This document shows positions 35,170 through 44,440 of a stretch of 64,000 bases of DNA, one piece after another. The translations under genes and the position numbers were made by a program. A model generated the notes under the pieces. That model was not told the DNA's origin, searched no databases, and worked only from the letters and a program-made list of their open reading frames with translations. Numbering within the stretch: position 1 is the first letter of the stretch; every line of letters begins with the position of its first letter. This DNA is from Streptomyces sp. V1I1 (lineage in GTDB: Bacteria; Actinomycetota; Actinomycetes; Streptomycetales; Streptomycetaceae): contig NZ_JAUSZH010000001.1 in assembly GCF_030817355.1 (NCBI RefSeq), positions 2,412,501 through 2,476,500 of the forward strand, read 5' to 3'.

Positions 35170-36585
35170 TCACTCCACGGTGCCGCCCACAGGGTCCTGG
35201 CGCCGTGGCGCCATGGCGGGCACGGGCAGCCGTAGCCGTACGGAAAGCAGGGCGGCCAGGGCCGCGAAGGCGGCCCCGGCCAGCAGCGCGGAGCGGAAAC
35301 CGGAGGTCTGGGCGGCGGCCGACGATCCGCCTGAGGCGGTGGCGACAGCCACCAGGACGGCGAGTCCCAGCACCGAGCCGAACTGCTGGCTGGTGTTGAT
35401 GAGTCCGGAGGCGAGCCCGGTCTCCTTGGGCGCGGCCTCGGCGGTGGCGGCCACATTGGTGGTGACCATGACGAGCGGCAGGGCGACGCCGAGGACAAGG
35501 CTGGGCGCGAGGACGGTGCCGGCGAAGGTGCCGTCGGCGGTGAGCGCGAGCGCCAGCCACACCATGCCGGCGAAGAGCAGCGCGAAGCCGAGCGTCATGG
35601 TGGATCTGAGCCCGAACCGGAAGATGAGGCGGCCGGTCTGCGGCGCGACGGCGACGACGACGAGTGACAGCGGCAGCAGTCCGAGGCCGCCGGTCAGCGG
35701 GGACTGTCCGAGCACGCTCTGCAGATAGAGGCTGACCAGGAAGAACATCGGGAAGAGCGCCATCTGGGCGAGCGCGCTGAGGATGTTGGCGTCGCGCAGC
35801 GCGGGCCGCCGCAGCACGGCGGGCGGCACGAGCGGGTGGGCGATCCTCGATTCCAGTACGGCGAAAGCGGCCAGCAGCACGAGGCCGGCGCCGCCCGCTA
35901 CGAGGGTGCGGGCACTGGTCCAGCCCGACTCGCCCGCGCCTACGAGTGCGTAGGCGACGAGCCCGAGGCCGCCGGTGGCCGTGAGCGCGCCACCGAGGTC
36001 GAAGCCGGGCTGTGTGCTGCGCGTCCCCCCGTCGAGAAGGCGCAGTGCGAGCAGCCCGAGCGCCAGCCCGACGAGCACATTGAGCCAGAACGTGGAACGC
36101 CAGCCGAGCAGATCGGTGAGTACGCCGCCGAGGACGGTGCCCAGCACGCCGCCGAGTCCGCCCATCGCGGCGAACGCGCCGAGGGCCTTGTGCCGCCCTG
36201 GCCCGTCCGGGAAGAGGCCCAGGAGCAGCGCGAAGGCGGCCGCCGCGGCGAGGGCTGCCCCCACGCCCTGCGCGGCCCGCGCGGCGATCAGCGTGCCCGC
36301 CGTCCCGGCGAGGCCGCCGGCCGCGGAGGCGGCGGCGAGCAGGCCGAGTCCGGTGAGGTAGAGCCGCCGGTGGCCGAGGAGATCGGCCGTGCGGCCGCCG
36401 AGCAGCAACAGCCCGCCGAAGGTGATCAGATAGGCGTTGGCGACCCAGGAGAGCCCGGCCGAGCCGGAGCCGAGGTCCTCGCCGACCGACGGCAGCGCGA
36501 CGTTGATGATCGCGGTGTCCATGATCAGCAGCAGCTGGGTGGAGGCGAGCAGCGCGAGCGCGGCGCCCGGGCGGGCCGAGGTCAC
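35170..36585 (-). CDS. MFS multidrug-type exporter (DHA2, 14 helices)
   Basis: Membrane protein of 471 residues with about 14 hydrophobic segments, of the EmrB/QacA type. First helix ends MDTAIINVALPSVGEDLG (motif D1), motif A is GGRTADLLGHRRLYL, and motif C-like GGLGGVLGTVLGGVLTDLLGWRSTFWLN follows. The GTG at 36585 overlaps the HpaB stop by GTGA, so the two are coupled. In a cluster of oxygenases an exporter of this type usually gives self-resistance or secretes the product. Longer versions of the frame run into HpaB and are not real. Confidence 0.93.
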   Translation of the reverse strand: MTSARPGAALALLASTQLLLIMDTAIINVALPSVGEDLGSGSAGLSWVANAYLITFGGLLLLGGRTADLLGHRRLYLTGLGLLAAASAAGGLAGTAGTLIAARAAQGVGAALAAAAAFALLLGLFPDGPGRHKALGAFAAMGGLGGVLGTVLGGVLTDLLGWRSTFWLNVLVGLALGLLALRLLDGGTRSTQPGFDLGGALTATGGLGLVAYALVGAGESGWTSARTLVAGGAGLVLLAAFAVLESRIAHPLVPPAVLRRPALRDANILSALAQMALFPMFFLVSLYLQSVLGQSPLTGGLGLLPLSLVVVAVAPQTGRLIFRFGLRSTMTLGFALLFAGMVWLALALTADGTFAGTVLAPSLVLGVALPLVMVTTNVAATAEAAPKETGLASGLINTSQQFGSVLGLAVLVAVATASGGSSAAAQTSGFRSALLAGAAFAALAALLSVRLRLPVPAMAPRRQDPVGGTVE

Positions 36586-38030
36586 TTGTCGGTCCCCAGG
36601 TCCTGTCCGGTCCCCAGGCCGTAGCCGTCGAGACACTCCTGGGCCAGCTGCTCGCAGCTCTCGGCGCCGCCCGCCCACGTCTGCATCGTCAGATAGACGT
36701 GCGGGGCGCCGTGGTAGAAGCGCTCGTACTGCTCATGGCGTCCGGCGAACTCCGAACCGAGCGCGTCCCAGACCAGTTTGAGCAGCTTGATCCGGTCCTC
36801 GGCCGGGGTTCCGGGCGCGCGCAGATACTTCCTCACGACGGGCCCGAGCTCGGGGTGGCGCAGATCCCCGCCGGACGCGGGCAGCTGGATGACCCCGCCG
36901 CCCGCCAGCAGCTTGATCTCCTGGACCGCGCGCGGGTAGAGCTCGCCGGCCATGATGCGCTGGGCGAAGGAGATCTCCTGGCCGGGCATGACGCCGCCGC
37001 GGCCGCCGTCGACCTGTTCGCAGTCGGCCTCGGCGGCCAGCACGAAGGCCTTGGCCTGGGCGACCATGCCGAGCAGCCGACCGACCGCCTGGGTGACGGA
37101 CGGCAGTTGGTACGTCTTGTTGGTGCGGGTCAGCAGGATGGCGAGACCGGTGAGGAATTCGAGCTTGGTCCAGAAACGGGTGGCCGCCTGGTGCCCGAAG
37201 TTGAGGTAGGCAGGGGTCTGCCACCACATCGCGGCCGTCGCCTCGACGTTGCGGTAGGTCAGCACCCGCTCCCACGGTACGAAGACGTCGTCGCACACCA
37301 GCAGCGCGTCGTTCTCGTCGAAGCGGGAGGAGAGCGGGTTGTCGAAGACGCTGCGGGCCTGTGCCTCGTACGACGTACGCGAGACGAACTTCAGGCCGGG
37401 AGTGTCGACGGGCACCGAGAAGCACAGCGCGTGCTCCACGTCCTCCAGGGCCAGCGGCTCGATCGTGCCGACGATCACCTCGTCGGCGAAGACCGCGCCG
37501 GTGCCGATCATCTTGGCGCCGCGCACCACGATGCCGCCGTCCTTCTCCGCGACGACCCGCACCACGAGGTCGTCGTCCCCCTCGCCGGACTGCGGGTTGC
37601 TGATGGTGAAGGCCGAGTACAGGCCACCCTCGGCGAGCCTGCGGTGGTACGCGAGAGCATTCTCGGCGCCGTCGAAGGAGTCGGTGGTGAACAGCTGGGG
37701 CACGGCGGCGAAGCCCGCGGCGCCGCCCGCCATGTAGTCGGGCGTACGGCCCAGGAAGCCGAAGCTCGACTCGGCCCACACTTTGTACGCCCTGCGCCGC
37801 GCGACCAGGTCTTCGTAACTGCGGGGCACGACGAAGGCGCGGTGTACCCCGCCGGAGGTGAGCACATCGCGGTGCTCGGAGTCGTGTGCCAGGTCGTAGA
37901 GGTGCGCGATCGACGCCGCGGTGTTGCGGAAGGCGTGGTGCCGGGTGACGTCCTTGACCCGTTCGCCGTCGAGCCACACCTCGCGCCCGTCACACAGCGA
38001 TTCGAGGTATTCCTGGCCGGACCTGGTCAA
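36582..38030 (-). CDS. HpaB-type FADH2-dependent monooxygenase
   Basis: Large component of a two-component flavin hydroxylase, 482 residues, 4-hydroxyphenylacetate 3-hydroxylase family with an acyl-CoA-dehydrogenase-like fold. N-terminal domain GQEYLESLCDGREVWLDGERVKDVTRHHAFRN; middle strand region GAKMIGTGAVFADEVIVG; C-terminal helices with RTNKTYQLPSVTQAVGRLLGMVAQAKAFVLAAE. The start is TTG at 38030 with GAGGAGAG 6 bases ahead. It is the first gene of the four-gene run, coupled to the MFS gene. A flavin reductase (HpaC type) is needed but none is in the cluster. Likely substrate a phenol or hydroxyindole, by family only. Confidence 0.92.
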   Translation of the reverse strand: MTRSGQEYLESLCDGREVWLDGERVKDVTRHHAFRNTAASIAHLYDLAHDSEHRDVLTSGGVHRAFVVPRSYEDLVARRRAYKVWAESSFGFLGRTPDYMAGGAAGFAAVPQLFTTDSFDGAENALAYHRRLAEGGLYSAFTISNPQSGEGDDDLVVRVVAEKDGGIVVRGAKMIGTGAVFADEVIVGTIEPLALEDVEHALCFSVPVDTPGLKFVSRTSYEAQARSVFDNPLSSRFDENDALLVCDDVFVPWERVLTYRNVEATAAMWWQTPAYLNFGHQAATRFWTKLEFLTGLAILLTRTNKTYQLPSVTQAVGRLLGMVAQAKAFVLAAEADCEQVDGGRGGVMPGQEISFAQRIMAGELYPRAVQEIKLLAGGGVIQLPASGGDLRHPELGPVVRKYLRAPGTPAEDRIKLLKLVWDALGSEFAGRHEQYERFYHGAPHVYLTMQTWAGGAESCEQLAQECLDGYGLGTGQDLGTDK

Positions 38031-38127
38031 CGTCTCTCCTCAAACGGCGCAAGCGGAATGGCTCTCGACTCGGTCGAGCCTGGCTCCCGCCAAGGACGCA
38101 GGGCAATGAACGACCGTCCAGCGGTGA

Positions 38128-39096
38128 TTAAGAACCGGCCAGTCGTGCAGCTGAGGGGCTTCCCGATCGGTACTCGCCCGGCGTCATCCCGTACCACTTG
38201 CGGAAGGCGAGGTGGAAGCCGACGGCGCTCTGGTAGCCGACGCGCTCCGGCACGGCCGACTGGGGCAGCGAGGTCTCGCCGAGCAGCCGGGCGGCCTCCT
38301 GCATCCGACGCCCGGTCAGATGCCGGGCGGGCGCCTCGCCGACGAGCTCCCGGAAGGCGGCGGTGAACGCGGAGCGGGACATGCCGACCTCTCGGGCGAG
38401 TGACTCGATGGTCCAGGGCTCCGCGAACCGGGTCGCGATGATCACCATCGCCTTGCTGATGCCGGGATGGCGCAGCACGGGCAGCGCGGAGGGGTTGTCG
38501 GCGAGTTCGCGCAGCAGCGGGCGCAGTGCGAGCACCAGCGCCATCTCGAAGGCGCGCAGTGTGACCAGCCGGTCGCCGGGGCCCACCGGGCGGTCGGTGG
38601 CGGCGAGCAGCCGCAGCGTGTCGCGCAGCAGCGGCTCCTTGTCCACCTGGGAGCCGTCGAGCACCAGCGCCCAGGGCAGCGCCTGGTAGAGGCCGGTGGC
38701 GGCGGACGCGTCGTAGTGCAGCCCGGCGCAGAGCAGCCGGCTCTCCGGCCCCTCCCCCTCGATCCTGATCTCGCCGGAAGTGCCGGGCTCCCGCTCGGGG
38801 AGTACGGCGCCGAGCGCGACGCCCCGCCGGTCGGGCCGGTCGGAGAGCCGGTGGGCCGTGCCGGTCGGGAAGACGGCGAGGTCGCCTGCGTGAAGTTCGA
38901 GCGGGTTCTGGTCCTCGCCGGTGATCCAGCAGCCGCCCTCGGTGATGAAGTGGAGGACGGCGCAGCTCTGTTCAGCGTCGCCCTCGATGGCCCAGGGAGC
39001 GCTGACGTGCCATCGGCTGTCGAAGACCCCGGTCAGACGCAGGGGTTTCAGCAGCTCGCTGAGGAGGTCGTCGCTTTCGCTGTCCGTCGCTTCCAT
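38128..39096 (-). CDS. AraC-family transcriptional regulator (cupin plus HTH)
   Basis: Regulator of 322 residues. N-terminal AraC_binding_2/cupin half (VFDSRWHVSAPWAIEGDAEQSCAVLHFITEGGCWI, LELHAGDLAVFPTGTAHRL) that would sense a small molecule, and C-terminal double HTH (WTIESLAREVGMSRSAFTAAFRELVGEAPARHLTGRRMQEAARLL, VGYQSAVGFHLAFRKWYGMTPGEYR). The ATG at 39096 has AAGGA 7 bases ahead. It lies upstream of hpaB on the same strand and divergent from the NmrA gene, so the 120-base spacer 39097-39216 is the likely control point for the block. Confidence 0.92.
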   Translation of the reverse strand: MEATDSESDDLLSELLKPLRLTGVFDSRWHVSAPWAIEGDAEQSCAVLHFITEGGCWITGEDQNPLELHAGDLAVFPTGTAHRLSDRPDRRGVALGAVLPEREPGTSGEIRIEGEGPESRLLCAGLHYDASAATGLYQALPWALVLDGSQVDKEPLLRDTLRLLAATDRPVGPGDRLVTLRAFEMALVLALRPLLRELADNPSALPVLRHPGISKAMVIIATRFAEPWTIESLAREVGMSRSAFTAAFRELVGEAPARHLTGRRMQEAARLLGETSLPQSAVPERVGYQSAVGFHLAFRKWYGMTPGEYRSGSPSAARLAGS

Positions 39097-39216
39097 TGGA
39101 CGATCCTTCAACCTCCGCCCCGGTTTGTTAATTGATCGGCCGAACTCACCGACGCGAGCCTGGAAGAGCCGTTCACGGCAGGCAGCCACACCCTATCGAA
39201 GGGGCCCTTAAGACAC

Positions 39217-40146
39217 ATGTCCGATCACATTCCCATGCGCGTAGCGGTCGTGGGGGCGACCGGCTTCCAGGGCGGTGCGACGGCCCGCCTGCTGGCCGAA
39301 CGGAAACACCGGGTCCGCACGCTGAGCCGCAAGCCCGCGGCGGACCGCCCGGAGCTCCCCGGTGTCTCTGTCGCCGGCGGCGACCTCGGGCGGTACGAGG
39401 ACGTACGCCAGCTCTTCGAAGGGGCCACACACGCGGCGGTGATGCTGCCGCTGGTGTACCAGGCGGAGAAGGTGATGCGGTACGCCCAGTACATCGCGAA
39501 GGCGGCGCGCGAGTCCGGGGTACGCCGGCTGGTCTACAACGCGAACACCCGCATCCCGGACCGGACCACGAATGTCGCGGCCTTCGAGACCCGGCGGCTC
39601 GCCGAGACGGTGTTCCGCGAGAGCCTCGCGCAGAGCGGCGTGGAGGTGGTGGTCGTACGCCCGCCGGTCTATCTGGACAACCTCTTCAGCCCGTGGAACG
39701 GACCGGCCCTGGTGAACGAGGGCGTGCTCGCCTACCCGCTGCCGGCTGACACGCCGACCGCGTGGATCTCCCACCGGGACCTGGCCGAGGCGGTCTACGC
39801 GGCGCTCACGGTGGACGGCGTGGCGGGCCGCACCTTCGACATCGGCGGCGCACAGACGCTGACGGGCCATGAACTGGCGACGGCGTTCGGCCAGGGCCTC
39901 GGGCGCGAGATCCGCTACGTACCGCTGGAGCCACTCGTCTTCGAGCAGGGTCTCACGCAGATCCTGGGCGCGGAGCCGGCGGCCGGGATTGCGGGGATCT
40001 ACCACTACATGGCGACGGGCCTGGAGCCGCGTCTGATGGCGGGCGACACGGGTGCGTCGGCGGGAGCGCTGTCGGTGAAGCCGGCGCCGGTGGACGAGTG
40101 GGTGGCGCGCCAGCCGTGGCAGATGTGGTCGGGGGAGCAGTCATGA
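39217..40146 (+). CDS. NmrA-like NAD(P)-binding oxidoreductase or sensor
   Basis: Atypical short-chain dehydrogenase of 309 residues. Rossmann motif RVAVVGATGFQGGATARLLAERKHRVRTLSR; the body follows NmrA/isoflavone-reductase proteins (ARESGVRRLVYNANTRIP, VVVVRPPVYLDNLFSPW, WISHRDLAEAVYAALT, RTFDIGGAQTLTGHELATAFG). Lacks the YxxxK catalytic pair in the usual place, as many NmrA proteins do, so it may reduce a quinone-like compound or only sense NADPH. The ATG at 39217 has no clear ribosome binding site; an ATG at 39235 (MRVAVVG) is possible. It is divergent from araC, and its stop overlaps a 21-codon ORF by ATGA. Confidence 0.88.
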   Translation: MSDHIPMRVAVVGATGFQGGATARLLAERKHRVRTLSRKPAADRPELPGVSVAGGDLGRYEDVRQLFEGATHAAVMLPLVYQAEKVMRYAQYIAKAARESGVRRLVYNANTRIPDRTTNVAAFETRRLAETVFRESLAQSGVEVVVVRPPVYLDNLFSPWNGPALVNEGVLAYPLPADTPTAWISHRDLAEAVYAALTVDGVAGRTFDIGGAQTLTGHELATAFGQGLGREIRYVPLEPLVFEQGLTQILGAEPAAGIAGIYHYMATGLEPRLMAGDTGASAGALSVKPAPVDEWVARQPWQMWSGEQS

Positions 40147-40208
40147 GGGCGACGAGGAGGCCCGAGCCGAGCTGGGGCACGGAGCCCAGCTGGGGCACGG
40201 TGTTCTGA
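40143..40208 (+). CDS. Possible 21-residue peptide with two EPSWGT repeats
   Basis: A short ORF starts inside the NmrA stop (ATGA) and reads MRATRRP, then EPSWGT twice sharing the ring of Pro, then VF and a stop at 40206-40208. The two 18-base units differ at a single base, ccG versus ccC, a synonymous proline change. AGGAGG at 40156-40161 is inside the ORF, so translation would rely on coupling. It may be a real micropeptide, even a modified-peptide precursor, or only one of the stop-adjacent tandem repeats seen elsewhere in the window. Nothing proves expression. Confidence 0.35.
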   Translation: MRATRRPEPSWGTEPSWGTVF

Positions 40209-40452
40209 GGCGGTACGGGAGGTACGGGTGCGGGCCTCGGCGCGAAATGCGTCGGGGCTCGCGTGCTGTCCGGGTCAGCAGAAACCCGATCGTGCATCGC
40301 GAAGTCCTTGTGCACCCACCTACGCCCTAGTAGTTAACAATCCACCGGATTGCCCACCCGAACCCCATGGGAAGGCTCATCCGGTACGCAGGCCACCGCA
40401 CCCCTCTCAACATTCTTTCCGCCCACCCGAGTGAACGCGGACAGGAGCGGCC
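40209..40452 (+). promoter_or_regulatory. Leader and promoter region of glgE
   Basis: No gene seen. Contains AT-rich TAGTAGTTAACAATCCACC around 40330, unusual for this DNA and a possible promoter part, and the glgE ribosome binding site AGGAG at 40443-40447. This would be the remains of the glgP-glgE intergenic region after insertion of the accessory block. Confidence 0.4.
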
Positions 40453-42573
40453 ATGCCCGCAGCACGCCAGTCGTCGACCGAGCAGCTACAAAGAAGCACC
40501 CGTATCCCTAAAACGGCACATCCCGCCCAATCCACCCTGCTCGCACAGCCCTCAGGTGATCTCATGATCGGTCGCATCCCCGTCCTGGACGTCCGCCCCC
40601 AAGTCGACTGCGGAAGAAGGCCCGCAAAAGCCGTGACCGGTGAGACCTTCCAGGTCACCGCCACCGTGTTCCGCGAGGGCCATGACGCGGTGGCCGCCAA
40701 CGTCGTCCTGCGCGACCCGAGCGGACGCCCCGGACCCTGGAGCCCCATGCGCGAACTCGCGCCCGGCACCGACCGGTGGGGCGCCGATGTCACGCCCGAC
40801 TCCGAAGGGCGCTGGACGTACGCCGTCGAGGCCTGGAGCGACCCGGTCGCCACCTGGCGGCACGACGCACAGATCAAGATCCCCGCAGGCATCGACACCG
40901 CGCTGGTGCTCGCCGAGGGCGCCGCGCTGTACGAGCGCGCCGCCGCCGGGGTGCCCAAGCGCGACGGCCGGGAGGCCGTGCTCGCCGCCGTCGACGCGCT
41001 GCGTGACGAGGCGCGGCCCGCCGCCGCCCGGCTCGCCGCGGCCCTCGCCCCCGACGCCCGCGCCGCGCTCACCCGCAACCCGTTGCGCGAACTGGTCACC
41101 GCCTCCCGCCCGTTGACGCTCATCGTCGAGCGCCGGCGCGCACTCTTCGGCTCCTGGTACGAGCTGTTCCCGCGCTCCGAGGGCGCCGTCGTCACCGAGG
41201 GCGAGCCGCCCGTGTCCGGCACCTTCCGCACCGCCGCCGAGCGGCTGCCCGCGGTCGCCGCGATGGGATTCGACGTCGTCTATCTGCCGCCCGTCCACCC
41301 CATCGGCACCACCCACCGCAAGGGCGCCAACAACACCCTCTCCCCCGGCGCCCACGATGTCGGCGTCCCCTGGGCCATCGGCTCCGCAGACGGCGGCCAC
41401 GACGCGCTCCACCCCGACCTCGGCACGTTCGACGACTTCGACCACTTCGTCGAGACCGCGCGCGGCCTGCGCATGGAGGTCGCCCTGGACTTCGCGCTCC
41501 AGTGCTCGCCCGACCACCCCTGGGTGGAGAAGCACCCCGAGTGGTTCCACCACCGCGCCGACGGCTCCATCGCCTACGCCGAGAACCCGCCCAAGAAGTA
41601 CCAGGACATCTACCCGGTCGCCTTCGACCAGGACTTGCGCGGGCTGGTCAACGAGACCGTGCGCATCCTGCGCTTCTGGATGGACCACGGCGTACGGATC
41701 TTCCGCGTCGACAACCCGCACACCAAGCCCGTCGTCTTCTGGGAGAAGGTGATCACGGACATCAACCGCTCGGACCCGGACGTGGTCTTCCTGGCCGAGG
41801 CGTTCACCCGCCCGGCGATGATGCACACCCTCGCCGCCATCGGCTTCCAGCAGTCGTACACGTACTTCACCTGGCGCAACACCAAGCAGGAGCTGACCGA
41901 GTACCTCACCGAGCTCTCCGGCGACGCCGCCTCGTACATGCGCCCCAACTTCTTTGTGAACACCCCGGACATCCTGCACGCCTACCTCCAGCACGGCGGC
42001 CGCCCGGCGTTCGAGGTGCGGGCGGTGCTCGCCGCGACGCTGTCGCCTTCCTGGGGTGTGTACGCCGGCTACGAACTGTGCGAAAACGCCCCCCTGCGAG
42101 CCGGAAGCGAGGAGTATCTGGACTCCGAAAAATACCAACTACGGCCGCGCGACTGGGAGTCGGCGGAGCGGGAGGGTCGCACCATCACACCCCTGATCAC
42201 CGCCCTCAACCGGATCCGGCGCCGTCACCCCGCGCTGCAGCAGCTGCGCGACATCCACTTCCACCACACCGACAACGACGCGGTGATCGCCTACTCGAAA
42301 TCCGCCGAGGGCCCTTCGGGACCGAACACCGGCGACACCGTCATTGTGATCGCCAACCTCGACCCCCACCACACCCAGGAGGCCACGGTCTCGTTGGACA
42401 TGCCGCACCTCGGCCTCGACTGGCACGAGAGCGCACCGGTGCGCGACGAGCTCACCGGCGAGACCTATCACTGGGGCAGGGCCAACTATGTGCGCCTCGA
42501 GCCGGGCATCACGCCCGCGCACATCGTCGTTCTGCGACCGTCCCCGCCGATCGGAGGGTCACCCACATCATGA
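40453..42573 (+). CDS. glgE: Maltose-1-phosphate maltosyltransferase
   Basis: GH13_3 enzyme of 706 residues that adds maltosyl units from alpha-maltose-1-phosphate to linear alpha-1,4-glucan. N-terminal domain ([39 protein letters not shown]) then a helical insert and the barrel. Key motifs: [39 protein letters not shown] with the nucleophile Asp, [10 protein letters not shown] with the acid Glu. The ATG has AGGAG 5 bases ahead. First gene of glgE-treS-mak-glgB; the stop overlaps treS by ATGA. Confidence 0.95.
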   Translation: MPAARQSSTEQLQRSTRIPKTAHPAQSTLLAQPSGDLMIGRIPVLDVRPQVDCGRRPAKAVTGETFQVTATVFREGHDAVAANVVLRDPSGRPGPWSPMRELAPGTDRWGADVTPDSEGRWTYAVEAWSDPVATWRHDAQIKIPAGIDTALVLAEGAALYERAAAGVPKRDGREAVLAAVDALRDEARPAAARLAAALAPDARAALTRNPLRELVTASRPLTLIVERRRALFGSWYELFPRSEGAVVTEGEPPVSGTFRTAAERLPAVAAMGFDVVYLPPVHPIGTTHRKGANNTLSPGAHDVGVPWAIGSADGGHDALHPDLGTFDDFDHFVETARGLRMEVALDFALQCSPDHPWVEKHPEWFHHRADGSIAYAENPPKKYQDIYPVAFDQDLRGLVNETVRILRFWMDHGVRIFRVDNPHTKPVVFWEKVITDINRSDPDVVFLAEAFTRPAMMHTLAAIGFQQSYTYFTWRNTKQELTEYLTELSGDAASYMRPNFFVNTPDILHAYLQHGGRPAFEVRAVLAATLSPSWGVYAGYELCENAPLRAGSEEYLDSEKYQLRPRDWESAEREGRTITPLITALNRIRRRHPALQQLRDIHFHHTDNDAVIAYSKSAEGPSGPNTGDTVIVIANLDPHHTQEATVSLDMPHLGLDWHESAPVRDELTGETYHWGRANYVRLEPGITPAHIVVLRPSPPIGGSPTS

Positions 42574-44276
42574 TCGTCAATGAACCCGTCCACGACCTGT
42601 TCGAGGACACCCCCGCCAAGGACCGCGACCCCGACTGGTTCAAGCGGGCCGTGTTCTACGAAGTCCTGGTCCGATCCTTCCAGGACAGCAACGGCGACGG
42701 CATCGGCGACCTCAAGGGCATCACGGCCAAGCTGGACTATCTGCAGTGGCTGGGCGTCGACTGCCTTTGGCTGCCACCTTTCTTCAAGTCCCCTCTGCGG
42801 GACGGCGGTTACGACGTCTCCGACTACACCGCCGTCCTTCCCGACTTCGGCGACCTGGCCGACTTCGTGGAGTTCGTGGACGCCGCGCACCAGCGCGGCA
42901 TGCGCGTCATCATCGACTTCGTCATGAACCACACCAGCGATCAGCACCCGTGGTTCCAGGAGTCCCGCAGCAACCCTGAGGGACCCTACGGCGACTACTA
43001 CGTCTGGGCGGACGACGACAAGCAGTACCAGGACGCCCGGATCATCTTCGTCGACACCGAGACGTCCAACTGGACCTTCGACCCGGTGCGCAAGCAGTAC
43101 TACTGGCACCGCTTCTTCTCCCACCAGCCGGATCTCAACTACGAGAACCCCGCGGTGCAGGAGGAGATCGTCTCGGCGCTGCGCTTCTGGCTGGACCTGG
43201 GCATCGACGGCTTCCGTCTTGACGCCGTGCCGTACCTGTACCAGGAGGAGGGCACCAACTGCGAGAACCTCCCCGCCACCCACTCCTTCCTCAGGCGGGT
43301 GCGCAAGGAGATCGACGCGCACTACCCGGACACCGTGCTCCTCGCCGAGGCCAACCAGTGGCCGGAGGACGTCGTCGACTACTTCGGCGACTTCACGGCC
43401 GGCGGCGACGAATGCCACATGGCATTCCACTTCCCGGTGATGCCGCGGATCTTCATGGCCGTACGGCGCGAGTCCCGCTATCCGGTCTCCGAAATTCTCT
43501 CCAAGACCCCGGCGATCCCGCAGAACTGCCAGTGGGGCATCTTCCTGCGCAACCACGACGAGCTCACCCTCGAGATGGTCACGGACGAAGAGCGCGACTA
43601 CATGTACGCGGAGTACGCCAAGGACCCGCGGATGCGCGCCAACATCGGCATCCGCCGCAGGCTCGCCCCGCTGCTGGACAACGACCGCAATCAGATCGAG
43701 CTGTTCACGGCTCTGCTGCTGTCGCTGCCCGGATCGCCGATTCTGTATTACGGCGACGAGATCGGGATGGGCGACAACATCTGGCTGGGCGACCGGGACG
43801 CCGTGCGGACCCCTATGCAGTGGACGCCCGACCGGAACGCCGGATTCTCCTCCTGCGACCCCGGCCGGCTCTATCTGCCCACCATCATGGATCCGGTCTA
43901 CGGCTACCAGGTCACCAATGTCGAGGCGTCGATGGCCTCGCCGTCCTCGCTGCTGCACTGGACCCGGCGGATGATCGAGATCCGTAAGCAGAACCGCGCC
44001 TTCGGGCTCGGCTCGTACACCGAACTACCGTCGTCGAACCCGGCCGTGCTCGCCTTCACCCGCGAGTACAAGGACGATCTCGTGCTCTGCGTGCACAACT
44101 TCTCCCGGTTCGCGCAGCCCACCGAGCTCGATCTGCGGGCGTTCAACGGACGGCATCCGGTCGAGCTGATCGGCGGGGTGCGGTTCCCGGCCATCGGCCA
44201 GTGGCCCTATCTGCTCACTCTCGCGGGCCACGGCTTCTACTGGTTCCGGATCAGGAAGGACACCGCGGCCGGCTGA
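42570..44276 (+). CDS. treS: Trehalose synthase
   Basis: GH13_16 enzyme of 568 residues that interconverts maltose and trehalose; in the GlgE pathway it feeds trehalose as maltose to the maltokinase. N-terminus [45 protein letters not shown]; catalytic parts [22 protein letters not shown] (nucleophile Asp), [19 protein letters not shown] (acid Glu), [13 protein letters not shown]. The ATG overlaps the glgE stop; CGGAGGG at about 42552 serves as the ribosome binding site. It is separate from the maltokinase, not fused. Confidence 0.95.
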   Translation: MIVNEPVHDLFEDTPAKDRDPDWFKRAVFYEVLVRSFQDSNGDGIGDLKGITAKLDYLQWLGVDCLWLPPFFKSPLRDGGYDVSDYTAVLPDFGDLADFVEFVDAAHQRGMRVIIDFVMNHTSDQHPWFQESRSNPEGPYGDYYVWADDDKQYQDARIIFVDTETSNWTFDPVRKQYYWHRFFSHQPDLNYENPAVQEEIVSALRFWLDLGIDGFRLDAVPYLYQEEGTNCENLPATHSFLRRVRKEIDAHYPDTVLLAEANQWPEDVVDYFGDFTAGGDECHMAFHFPVMPRIFMAVRRESRYPVSEILSKTPAIPQNCQWGIFLRNHDELTLEMVTDEERDYMYAEYAKDPRMRANIGIRRRLAPLLDNDRNQIELFTALLLSLPGSPILYYGDEIGMGDNIWLGDRDAVRTPMQWTPDRNAGFSSCDPGRLYLPTIMDPVYGYQVTNVEASMASPSSLLHWTRRMIEIRKQNRAFGLGSYTELPSSNPAVLAFTREYKDDLVLCVHNFSRFAQPTELDLRAFNGRHPVELIGGVRFPAIGQWPYLLTLAGHGFYWFRIRKDTAAG

Positions 44277-44440
44277 CCCACAAGTAACGAGAGGTACCTC
44301 CCGCGGGGCGGTTTCCGCCGCCCCGCACCGGGCACTCTCCCCTTCATCCCCGCGCGCCGCCGGACAGCCACAGCTGTAATCCGGGACACTCTGCGCATAC
44401 AGCGCCATTGGAGTGCATCTCGGGGAAAGGACGCGATGCC

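Noticed and set aside
32615..35560. 981-residue fusion upstream of the PhzS-like monooxygenase
   Set aside because: The extension is an out-of-frame reading of the PrnB-like and MFS genes; the FAD motif begins right after Met at 33901.
32615..39096. Pyrrolnitrin gene cluster
   Set aside because: Only a PrnB homologue is present; PrnA and PrnC halogenases and the PrnD oxygenase are missing.
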